Assembly (NCBI GenBank): GCA_002887195.1
Contig: PJAB01001390.1
Location: forward strand, 1-14,854
Length of the DNA: 14,854 nt
Reading direction: 5' to 3'
From: Chrysochromulina parva
Lineage: Eukaryota > Haptophyta > Prymnesiales > Chrysochromulinaceae
In this document: one piece after another, positions 6,793 through 14,695 of the stretch
Layout: the number at the start of each line of letters is the position of its first letter
Numbering within the stretch: position 1 is the first letter of the stretch
Translations under genes and position numbers: made by a program
The notes under the pieces: model-generated
Databases searched by the model: none
What the model was told of the DNA's origin: nothing
Seen by the model: only the letters and a program-made list of their open reading frames with translations

Positions 6793-9700
6793 GCAATACG
6801 GCCACTCTCGCACACAGGCCGTCCAGGCGGCTGATGAGCGCGCGCTTCGCCTCTCGGGAGGCCGCACTCGCGCCATCCGTCGCAATCATCGAGCGCGTGA
6901 GCTTCTCGTCGACGTTGGCCAGCCGCTGTCGTATGAGGGCGCGCAGGTGCGGCGCCACGCCCTGCGGCAGAGGTCATCAGAGGTCATCGGAGGTCATCAG
7001 AGGTCATCAGAGGTCATCAGAGTGCGTGCAGGTGCGGCGCCACGCCCTGCGCCAGGAGACGCTCGAGCTCTTGTGAAAGGCATTCAAGAGGCACTCAAGA
7101 AGCACTCAAGAGGCACTGAAGAGGCACTCAAGAAGCAATCAAGGTGCAATCAGGAGGCCATCAGAGGCGATCAGCACGCAATCAGGGGGAAGCAATCACC
7201 TGCGCTGCGAGGCGCTCGAGCTCCTGTGAAAGGCAATCAGCACGCGATCAGCACGCAATCAGGGGAAGCAATCACCTGCGCTGCGAGGCGCTCGAGCTCC
7301 TGCACGCGCTCGCTCAGCTCGTTGGCCTCTTCGAACAATTCGCCGAGATGATCGCCGAGCTCAGCTCCGAGATCGCCGCTCGCGCTCTCGCCAGCAGCCT
7401 CGCCCGCCGCCGACGCGTTCGGCCTGGGCAGCGGCGGCGGCGGCGGCGGGGGCGGCGGCTCTGGAGCGGCCGGGGGGGCGGGGCGCACCACCTCCTCCTC
7501 CGGGATGACAACCTGATGAGGAAGGCTCATCCGAGGTCATCCGAGGCCATCAGAGGCCATCAGAGGTCATCAGAGCTGATGACGGAGGCCATCAGAGGCC
7601 ATCGGGCATGATGAGAGAGGCAATCAGAGGCCATCAAGGGGAGGGGCATGATGACCTGCTCAGCGATCAGCTTCGTGTACTCACATCCCCGTAGGAGATT
7701 AGGACCACCGGCGGGGTAGAACCGAAGGCACCTGATGAGGGAGGCAATCAGAGGTCATCATCATAGCTCATCAGTGGCAATCAGTGGCAATCAGTGGCAG
7801 TCAGTGGGGGTAGAACCGAAGGCACCTCGCCGCGGAAGCACGCGCGCACTCGAGGACGGACTCGTGCACTCGGGGCATCATCGACGACGACGAGGACGGA
7901 CTCGGGTGTGCGTCGTCGATGGCCGTCGTCGTGGGCGCCGTCGTGGGCGCCGTCGTGGGCGCCGTCGGCTCGGCGGCCGCCGCAGCCTCGAGAGCATCGA
8001 GCAGCCTGGTCGCCTCCTCCTGCAGCCAGCGCAACGGCTCAGTTCGGGCCCAGAGCTCGGCGGCACGCTCGAAGTAGAGTGTGATCAGATGGTCGAGCGT
8101 CCCGTTTGGGCGCGCCGTGTTGGGCACCGTCCGCAGCACCTGCATGCGAGATCGGGGGCACGATCCGGGGTTTCGTCAGCCAAGAGGTGCGAAGATCAGG
8201 GGTTTCGTCAGCCAAGAGGTGTGAAGATCAGGGGTTTCGTCAGCCCCGAGGTGCGCCGATTGAGGGTTTCGTCTGCCACGAGGCCGCCATGGGACGGCAC
8301 GCGCGCCGCAGCGTCGTGTTGGGCGTCCGTCTCGCCTCGCCAAAGACGCGTCGCCAGCGCAATCAGCATGCACTCAGTGGCCATCAAGAGGCAATTAACG
8401 ACACTCACCTCGCCAAAGACGCGTCGCCAGCGCAATCAGCATGCACTCAGTGGCAATCAAGAGGCAATTAACGACACTCACCTCGCCAAAGACGCGTCGC
8501 CAGCGCGCCGCGAGCTTCGTGGCGGGGGCGCTGCTCGCCGCGCACGCCTGCAGCGCTGTGGGGAGCAGCTGTGGAAAGGTGAGCAGCGCCGTACTGAGCT
8601 GCGCGCGCCCGCCGTCCGCCCACGACGGCGCCTGACCGGCGGGCGGCGCGGCGGCTTCGAATGGCGTGTGGGCGAGCGCCGTGTTGGGCGCGCCCTCCTG
8701 AGCGGCGGCGGCGAGCTCGTGGAGCGCGAGCGCGTGCGAGAGGGCGAAGCCGGGCAGCCGGTCGCAAGCCTCGGGAGACTCGAGGGCGTGCAGCCACACG
8801 CGGGCGGGCTCGGAGGCACGCAGGCAGAGTATGTCGAGCCAGCAGCGGATTCGGGTCGGGTCCGTGCGGTCGAGGGAGAGCAGCAGGCTGGCCAGCGCGA
8901 CGGCGGCCTTCGGGCACCCGCGACGCGAGACGGCCACAGTGTACTTGTGAAGCGCGTGGAAGAACGGCCGGTTGGCGGGAAGGCTCCCGAGCATGCGCGC
9001 GCCGCCGGCGAGCCACGCGTTGACGAAACCCGGCGTCACCGCCGCCTCGTGGCACCAGATGGCGCGCTGCAAGAGCTCCGAGGCGAGCTCAACCTGAGGC
9101 GCAATCAGGGAGGCAATCAGCGAGCTCCGAGGCGAGCTCAACCTGAGGCGCAATCAGGGAGGCAATCAGCGAGCTCCGAGGCGAGCTCCACCTGAGGCGC
9201 AATCAGGGAGGCAATCAGCGACCCTCCGAGGCGCAATCAGGGAGGCAATCAGCGACCCTCCGAGGCGCAATCAGGGAGGCAATCAGCGACCCTCCGAGGC
9301 GCAATCAGGGAGGCCATCAGGGACCCTCCGAGGCGCAATCAGGGAGGCCATCAGGGACCCTCCGAGGCGCAATCAGGGAGGCAATCAGGGACCCTCCGAG
9401 GCGCAATCAGGGAGGCAATCAGCGACCCTCCGAGGCGCAATCAGGGAGGCCATCAGGGACCCTCCGAGAGGCCATCCGTGGCAATCAGGGAGGCAATCAG
9501 CGACCCTCCGAGGCGCAATCAGGGAGGCCATCAGCGACCCTCCGAGAGGCCATCCGCGACCCCTCACCTGGCCCGTATGCGTCGCGACGTCATGGAGCTG
9601 CAGGAGCGCCCCGATGTGGCAGGGCTCGTGATGAAGGAGCTCCATCAGCATGTTTGGGTCCGCCGAGGCGAGCACGAGTGATTCGAGAGTCCGCTGGAGT

Positions 9701-10410
9701 CGCACGTACTCATCCGACCAGACGAACTCGAAGAGCTTCGCATCTCCCAGCGCTCGGCTTTCCATTTTGAGAAGGCCGTGGGGTCGCCCCCACTCGGGCT
9801 TGGGTGTGACGAGGAGCACGCGCCGAGGAGCGGGCGGGCCGCGCGTGCCCCGCGCCGCCGCGCTCGCGGCAAGGCCCTCCCGCTGCACCGCACGCACCGC
9901 CTTCCCGCCAAATCTCCGCTTGAGCTCCCCGTCGGCGTCCACAGCGCCCGCCGACACGATCCAAACGGCCGCGATCGCCGCCGCACGCGAGCCGGCCGAG
10001 TTCGATGCGACAGCCTCTTCCAGCACCGCGCGCTCGTCGTCGTCGTCGTCGGGCTCACCCACAGCACCAGCCGACGACGGCTTGCTGCTGCTGCTGTTTT
10101 TCTTCTTCTTCTTCTTCTTCTTCTTCGTAGCCTTCGCCTGAGGCGGCTGGCCATCCTCGTCCTCCAAATCGTCGTCCTCGCCCTCTGCTGGTGCGGCTCC
10201 CGGATGCGCACCGTCGTCCTCTGCCTCTGCATGCGCGGCGGCCAACGGCAGCGCCTCCTCCTCACTATCGTTGTCGTCATCATCACCCTCCACGGGAAGC
10301 TGAAACGCCGGGCGGATAGGTTTCTTAGGAGCATCGTGATCGTCATCTGACGAGTCTGGATGTTCCTGCGCGCGCTGGCTCAGCACGCGAGCCACGTGAC
10401 GCGCCGACAT
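6770..10410 (-). CDS. TCF25: TCF25/Rqc1 (Nulp1) family protein, ribosome-associated quality control
   Basis: Six exons give about 757 aa (human about 676): 10410-9568, 9093-8482, 8139-7826, 7731-7656, 7512-7276, 6961-6770. All introns are GT-AG and frame-consistent. Rqc1/TCF25 acts with the Ltn1 ligase on stalled 60S nascent chains; the animal protein was also called a transcription factor. The start MSARHVARVLSQR resembles the family start. Acidic tracts (20-130) and a poly-Lys run (96-104) follow. Family signatures are DGELKRRFGGK (160-170), KPEWGRPHGLLKM (204-216), NMLMELLHHEPCHIGALLQL (253-272), NRPFFHALHKYTVAVSRRGCP in exon 2, and LDHLITLYFERAAELW with RWLQEEA in exon 3. Helical repeats dominate the middle. 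Exon 5 carries a poly-Pro run and a coiled-coil-like end; exon 6 is helical. An in-frame upstream ATG (10533) was rejected because the added residues do not fit the family. The last two exons are least certain. Confidence 0.88.
6962..7275 (-). repeat. TCF25 intron 5, with copies of both exon junctions
   Basis: It runs from the donor at 7275 to the CAG ending at 6962. It contains five AGGTCATCAG-type 10-mers (6971-7020) and runs of AGGCACTCAAGA-like units (about 7079-7143). A 24-bp copy of the exon 6 start lies at 7028-7051 (original 6943-6966). A copy of the exon 5 end with its donor lies near 7187-7225. The latter leaves a 24-nt piece encoding ELERLAAQ, flanked by CAG and GT, that could be skipped or used. 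Confidence 0.75.
7513..7655 (-). repeat. TCF25 intron 4, TGATGGCC-type repeats
   Basis: 143 nt, donor GTCATC and acceptor CATCAG. Most of it is a loose array of TGATGGCCTC, TGATTGCCTC and TGATGACCTC units on the minus strand. It joins YTKLIAEQ to VVIPEEEVV in phase 0. Confidence 0.75.
7732..7825 (-). repeat. TCF25 intron 3, flanked by an exact 21-bp direct repeat
   Basis: 94 nt, phase 2. The donor side and the acceptor side each carry AGGTGCCTTCGGTTCTACCC plus one more C, with AG|GT at the splice point. Between them are TGATTGCCAC and TGATGACCTC units. Either copy can complete the exon RCLRFYP, so the protein is the same whichever AG|GT is taken as ancestral. Confidence 0.85.
8140..8481 (-). 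repeat. TCF25 intron 2, with 73-bp donor duplications and a 32-bp array
   Basis: 342 nt. The exon-donor junction TTTGGCGAG|GTGAGT is copied on a 73-bp period: the real donor at 8481, a second at 8408, and a third, weakened copy reading GGCGAGGCGAGA near 8335. Close to the acceptor are four 32-bp units beginning GGGGTTTCGTCAGCC at about 8167, 8199, 8231 and 8263. The acceptor GCATGCAG ends at 8140. The model joins RRVFGE to VLRTVPN in phase 0. Confidence 0.8.
9094..9567 (-). repeat. TCF25 intron 1, long 34-bp minisatellite plus triplicated acceptor
   Basis: 474 nt. Units of 34 bp beginning CCCTCCGAGGCGCAATCAGG (plus strand) start at 9222, 9256, 9290, 9324, 9358, 9392, 9426, 9460, 9504 and 9538, with one 44-bp step. 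Nearer the acceptor a 49-bp unit copies the acceptor and first exon bases (CCTCAG|GTTGAGCTCGCC) about three times between 9068 and 9213. The copy at 9094 is used because it opens the exon in frame as VELASELLQRA. Confidence 0.85.
10099..10126. repeat. TTC/GAA trinucleotide run encoding poly-Lys in TCF25
   Basis: About nine TTC triplets on the plus strand, read as AAG on the minus strand, give the run of lysines at TCF25 residues 96-104. TCF25 homologues also have a basic patch here, so the repeat extends an existing feature. Confidence 0.9.
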
Positions 10411-10741
10411 TTCCGCTTCTCTCGGTGCTGTTTCGTTGCTTGCTTGCACTGAACTTGCAAGTTCAGACTGGATACCCGGTACCGGTAGGAATCCTATGAA
10501 TGTGAACAAGTGCCCGTGTCCTAAACACAACATCGCGCCACTATAGAATCAGGGTACCTTGCATGCAAATGAGGTTTTGCAAGTCGAGGGTTTGTCGGCT
10601 GAAATCCTGTCGGCCAGGTCGGTTTATGGACGTATTTCCGCGAGACCGTGTGTCTGCATCAGCCACGCTGTAGCCACGCTGCCACCCGCGCACGCACCTC
10701 TACGGGCCGAGTGATCCAAAATCGGAACGGAGCGGAAGCTG
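10411..10741. promoter_or_regulatory. Divergent promoter region between TCF25 and the glycosyltransferase-like gene
   Basis: 331 bp between two genes that start in opposite directions, so both promoters should lie here. CCGGTACCGGGTA is on the minus strand at 10485-10473, about 60 bp before the TCF25 ATG. A palindrome TTGCATGCAA sits at 10559-10568. No clear TATA box is seen. That this is a promoter follows from gene direction; the motifs' roles are guesses. Confidence 0.5.
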
Positions 10742-12229
10742 ATGCAGCACCATCAGAGCAACAAGGTGGTGACCTTCTTCACGGGCTGGTACAAGTCGGA
10801 TGTCGCCGAGCGCGGTCGACCGTTGCGCAGCCAGCTGATCGATGCTCTGGGCTCCGACGTGGCACTTGTGCTCTCTCATTTTGCCATGGACGAATGTGCA
10901 ACTGTTGAAGACCGGAGAGCTTGCGTTCGCGTGCGTTTCAGTGGGCTGGAGCCACTCTCGTTCGTGGCCTCCGAGCGTATGCGAACGGTTGTGGAGCTGA
11001 CTGCGATGCTTGAGGCGCTGGCCATCTGGCCTGCCGTGCTCGGGCAGATATCGACGTGGTGCACCCGCAACGCGACATGGAGCCCGTCATCCTCGCCACC
11101 CAACGTGTCGCCATATGTATGCAAGGGGGCGCGCAACTCGGCATTGTCGCCTGTACTAGGCGATGGTCCGAGAGCCAACCAGCGCACCAGCGTGCTCCTG
11201 GAGCTCGTCTCCCAGCAGCGTTGCCTCGCAGCGCTCAGACAAATGGAGAGCGATCGTGGGGTCCCCTACGAGACAGTCATCTTCTCGCGCCTCGAGTTCA
11301 CCTGGCTGAAGCCGCACCCGCCGCTCGAGCTCTTGCAACCCCGTGCATGCATTTGGATCCCGCTTGGCGAGGATTACGTTGGGGAGGATCACGATTACGT
11401 TGGGCTCAACGATCGCCACGCTGTCATGGAGCGCGATGCCGCCTCGGCCTACTTTGGTCGCCTCGAGATGGTGATGGGCAACGGCACGAATCTGCTCCTT
11501 CTTGGCCGTCATCTTGGCCGTCGCATCATCACCTGGCCGTCCGAGTCGTGGCTCCGCGATCGGCTCAAGCAGCACAACCAAAGTGTATGCCGGTTCGCTT
11601 CGACAAACTTCCTCTCGTGCTGCAGCAACGTGACCGCGGTGCACTGCTGGACGCAGAAATGCTGGCATCGTGGCCTCCCACCGGACTTTGCATGCAATGC
11701 GAGTCTTTCGGAAGGCAGTTCTCCGGCTGGTGCATGGCCACTGAAAGGAGGGTGCGTGGCCTCGAGGCTGCATGGCAAGTACCCCGAAGAACTCGAGCTT
11801 GCCCTACAGCACCATGTGGCACTAGGCATGCGCGGGTCGAGGTACATCAACCCCTCGATGGAGAATCGGGTTGATGAGCTCGAAGATAGCGCCACGGGCA
11901 ATGACACCAAGATACCTCTCGGGAGCCACATGATCGCTGTGTTTCGGCCCGCACGGGCTGCGAATAAATCTGCAGCCGAGAGCCTCGCCGCTGTGTGGAA
12001 GCTCGGGTCCAGAGGGGGCTTGAAAGGCCGGCCCATCGCTGTTGTGGGCATCTCCGCACGGCCGGGCGCGCTGCAGCCATTTGTGCGTGCAGTCCACCCC
12101 ATCCATCCGAGTCGCGTCAACGATCCTCGACCAAAGGATCTCTGCAGCGAGGGCATGTTCATTGCATATCGATACGGGGTCCTCAGATGTACAGTATCGA
12201 CGCTGATTCGGTGGGACTTGCAAGAATGA
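10742..12229 (+). CDS. Putative secretory-pathway glycosyltransferase-like protein
   Basis: An ORF of 495 aa with normal composition throughout. I cannot name the family firmly. The centre reads VIFSRLEFTWLKPHPPLELL (180-199), WIPLGEDYVG (205-214), then GLNDRHAVMERDAASAYFGR (221-240). This order (an R-x-[DE] strand, a hydrophobic WIP strand, then NDRHAVM-R) resembles Golgi glycosyltransferase-like algal and plant proteins of unassigned function. Cysteines are frequent (C107, C127, CC at 293-294, C302, C307) and there are many N-glycosylation sequons (N110, N121, N247, N279, N296, N319 and others), which suggests a lumenal or secreted protein. Yet no signal or anchor is seen at this start, so an upstream exon may be missing. 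A DYVG duplication (211-214, 218-221) comes from a 21-bp tandem repeat at 11372-11404. The catalytic role is inference. Confidence 0.65.
   Translation: MQHHQSNKVVTFFTGWYKSDVAERGRPLRSQLIDALGSDVALVLSHFAMDECATVEDRRACVRVRFSGLEPLSFVASERMRTVVELTAMLEALAIWPAVLGQISTWCTRNATWSPSSSPPNVSPYVCKGARNSALSPVLGDGPRANQRTSVLLELVSQQRCLAALRQMESDRGVPYETVIFSRLEFTWLKPHPPLELLQPRACIWIPLGEDYVGEDHDYVGLNDRHAVMERDAASAYFGRLEMVMGNGTNLLLLGRHLGRRIITWPSESWLRDRLKQHNQSVCRFASTNFLSCCSNVTAVHCWTQKCWHRGLPPDFACNASLSEGSSPAGAWPLKGGCVASRLHGKYPEELELALQHHVALGMRGSRYINPSMENRVDELEDSATGNDTKIPLGSHMIAVFRPARAANKSAAESLAAVWKLGSRGGLKGRPIAVVGISARPGALQPFVRAVHPIHPSRVNDPRPKDLCSEGMFIAYRYGVLRCTVSTLIRWDLQE
11372..11404 (+). repeat. In-frame 21-bp duplication in the glycosyltransferase-like gene
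   Basis: GATTACGTTGGG occurs at 11372-11383 and 11393-11404. The 21-bp period adds seven residues next to the NDRHAVM motif, lengthening the acidic loop that precedes it. Confidence 0.85.
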
Positions 12230-13379
12230 TGGCCGATGCATGTCGATATCCCTTAGATATCCCTAATCATGGTGGATGGAAGCCGCGGCGGCGGCGCCAC
12301 GGCTTTTTGCAGGCCTCCGCAATCTTCGCGCGACGCTCGCGACCCTGTGGGAGGCCTGCGCAACCCTGGAGGGCAGCCATTGCTGACGGCATGGACATCT
12401 ACACGGGAGGCTGGGGAAGTACAAAAGGCACCGCACGTAGGCACGGCATCCAAGAGCTACACGCAACGCATGCGGCAAACAAGAGCTGTTTGTAACGGTG
12501 ACGACAGGAGAAGCGAGAGTACCTCCTCACTGCACGACACTCGCGCGCGCAACTGAGGCGCGGCGTAGGGGAAGCAGGCGTCCGGCTGTGTCCGGCTGTG
12601 TCCGGCTGTGGTGAGAGTGTCAGATTACGTGCCAACGTGTGGTTTCAATGGTGTGTCTGTGTCCCTTTTCGGAGTTAGGTATAGGGCCAAGGTAGGTACA
12701 TGTAGGTGGTGTAGGAGGTATAGCGCGTCGGGCCGTCGGCTGTACCCGACCGTAGTGTGAGCGGACAGGAGTCGTCCCCACATGCATCGTGGGGAGGGGG
12801 CAGGGCGACGGGCATCGCATTGTAGGCAAAGTCATCTCCCCACGGCACGATGATGAGAAGGCGAATGAGAAGAGAGGACAAATGGTTTAAATGGACTTAA
12901 TGGACGAAAACAGGCTAAACTGGGGTGGGGCACAGCGACTCATCGGTGGGATGCATCACGGGTTAGGCTTCGCATCCCACCGTGCTGCCTATAGCTGCCT
13001 ACAGCGAAGAGGTGCCCCGACGCCTCAGGTTCCAGCTCGGCCTCGAGGAGGCTGCCTCGTGCTCTCTGCTCTGTATGTGCTCATCAAGAGGCGCAAGGGC
13101 ATGTTGCCAGCCGCCAAGCCCCCAATCCCGCCAAGCGTCCAAGCCGCAAAGAATAAATCATTCAAGGTCTAGAAGGACGCGGAGCACAACTTGAGGTTCA
13201 GGCAGGCGTTGCGCAGAGGTGGAGGGGTTGGGCGAGAGAGCGCAGTGAGCGTTGGGACGAAGCAGGTCCACCCTGGCGACGTGGACAGGTGACGTGGCAA
13301 GGTCCACCCTGGTGAAGCGCGCTAGGGGCCGCGGGTGGTGGGGCGTGTTAGGGCGGGGACTTCTCTTTCCTTTTCAGGT
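12230..13379. other. 1.15-kb intergenic or intronic stretch, no firm gene
   Basis: I found no ORF of convincing composition. Visible structure: three copies of GTCCGGCTGT at about 12580-12608; GTAGGT/ATGTAGGT-like runs near 12690-12720; and AGGTCCACCCTGG twice (13265 and 13301 areas). At 13366-13377 a pyrimidine tract followed by CAG looks like a 3' splice site just before the lipid phosphatase ATG, so part of this stretch may be that gene's first intron and leader. Confidence 0.5.
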
Positions 13380-14180
13380 ATGTTTCTTGAAGCGAAACGT
13401 GAAGCAATGCGCCATCGGCTCGCGGCCCCGGTCGCGCGGCTTGCGTCTTCGCTCGTCGCCTTTTTCTTCGGCGAGGCTTCCGTCAACCTGCTTGTCAGCC
13501 TGAACATGCGTCCCGAGCCAGTGCAGCTGGTGTATCCCAACATCACGGTGCTCAATCCAAACCACCTGGCCCCATTCATCCCGGACTCTGAGGCGTCATG
13601 CCCGGGGGCGCTGCTGATCGTGTTGATCGTCGTGGCCTGGGTGTGCGTGATCGCCCTTAACCGCAGCACGCTGCCGGCAGCGCTGGACGCAGCGTCAGTC
13701 TTCGCGCTCGGCCAGACTCTCAACGGCATGCTCACGGCCTGGTTCAAGCGTTATTGTGGCTACTTCCGTCCAAACTACTTGGACGGGTGCGGCTGGAGCT
13801 CTACGGCCGGCGAGTGCACGCGCCAGTTCTTGGAGGGTAGGCACAGCTTCCCATCGGGCCACGCGTCGAGCAGTGCATGCGCCGCAACCCTGCTCACGCT
13901 CACGCTACTCAGCAGGCTGCGTGACAGTGTTGCGGGATGGGAGGATGTGGCGCTTCGCCTGCTGGCGCCGCTGCCGCTCGCTGTCGCGGGCTGGGTGGCA
14001 GCATCGCGGGTGCACGATAACTGGCATCATCCTGCCGACGTGGCCTTCGGCTCCGCACTGGGCGCCGCGTGCGCCGCTCTGATCTGCACGCTCGCGACGG
14101 CACCACGCCCGATCCTCTCGCTCACGACGGCGCGTAGTCACAGGGAGCTCGCACATCAGGACGGGCAGGACGGTCTTTAA
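13380..14180 (+). CDS. PAP2-family lipid phosphate phosphatase (LPP/PAP type)
   Basis: 266 aa from the ATG at 13380. Members of this integral-membrane family remove the phosphate of phosphatidic acid, lysophosphatidic acid or related lipids, with the active site on the lumenal or outer face. All three signature motifs are intact: KRYCGYFRP (123-131, the K-x6-RP motif), PSGH (158-161) and SRVHDNWHHPAD (209-220, the SR-x5-H-x3-D motif). The expected catalytic residues are H161, H216 and D220. About six hydrophobic spans are present (near 15-40, 74-95, 101-121, 157-180, 191-208 and 221-240), the usual LPP layout. Length is normal to slightly short. The frame is open upstream to a stop at 13323 but has no earlier ATG. 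TTCTCTTTCCTTTTCAG directly before GTATG could be an acceptor, so a short upstream exon is possible. The exact substrate cannot be read from sequence. Confidence 0.9.
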   Translation: MFLEAKREAMRHRLAAPVARLASSLVAFFFGEASVNLLVSLNMRPEPVQLVYPNITVLNPNHLAPFIPDSEASCPGALLIVLIVVAWVCVIALNRSTLPAALDAASVFALGQTLNGMLTAWFKRYCGYFRPNYLDGCGWSSTAGECTRQFLEGRHSFPSGHASSSACAATLLTLTLLSRLRDSVAGWEDVALRLLAPLPLAVAGWVAASRVHDNWHHPADVAFGSALGAACAALICTLATAPRPILSLTTARSHRELAHQDGQDGL

Positions 14181-14645
14181 GGCCATCATTCTCGTCTCGA
14201 GAGACAGGTTGCGCGCGGTGGGCGCGGGACGACGGCCACAAACCAGACACGCACGACGCAGCATGCGGCAGACAGTCACGCAGTGGAGGGCGTCTCGATC
14301 CACACGTGTCAGCACTAATACAGTTTTCGGACACGACGCGCCTCTACAACATACGAATGTACTGCACGGGCCGCTGCGAACGCTCAACGGACAACGCGGC
14401 CGCAAATGAATAGCCCCCCGGGAGCGAGCGTCAGTACTTGTCTCCGTGCGATGTGTTTTCGGACCGGGGGCAGTGCGGGGGGAGCGAGCGAGCCGTAATG
14501 CGAGACGGTGACTCCCCCTCCCCCTTCCAAGCTATTTTTACGGGAGGTGGAGTGAGCGCGGGGGGGCTGCGTGCCGCGGAAACAACTGACCGACTGACTG
14601 CCGGATTGACCTCGGCCACTCCGACGGCGTTACCGGAACCGAAGG
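14181..14645. other. Intergenic stretch, no gene seen
   Basis: It lies after the lipid phosphatase stop. GGGGAGCGAGCG-like runs occur near 14419 and 14478. The ORF on the opposite strand (14431-14799) has the composition of a shadow, and its frame crosses the start of the signal-peptide ORF. No RNA gene is recognised. Confidence 0.45.
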
Positions 14646-14658
14646 CCGGTACCGGGTA
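14646..14658 (+). promoter_or_regulatory. CCGGTACCGGGTA motif before a start codon
   Basis: The same 13-mer lies upstream of the TCF25 start, in the same orientation relative to its gene. Here it ends 37 bp before the ATG at 14696. Sharing a 13-mer between two 5' regions suggests a promoter or leader element, but two examples are not proof. Confidence 0.35.
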
Positions 14659-14695
14659 CCACGCCGAACATGGTGATTCCACACCAGGAATTCCC

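Noticed and set aside
7735..9195. A 486-aa plus-strand ORF, the second longest open frame here
   Set aside because: It lies antisense to three TCF25 exons and their introns. It is Arg/Gly-rich and repetitive, and stays open only because of GC bias and intron repeats with periods that avoid stops.
6971..9566. Possible CRISPR array, because of many regularly spaced repeats
   Set aside because: The units are contiguous with no unique spacers, lie in eukaryotic introns, and have no cas genes nearby.
10411..10533. Upstream in-frame ATG for TCF25 at 10533
   Set aside because: The extra 41 residues do not resemble the family N-terminus, whereas MSARHVARVL at 10410 does. The extension also runs through the likely promoter motif.
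3937..14180. A functional cluster of lipid phosphatases (voltage-sensing phosphatase and PAP2 enzyme)
   Set aside because: They act on different substrates, lie on opposite strands and are separated by unrelated genes. Co-location in one 15-kb window is most simply chance.
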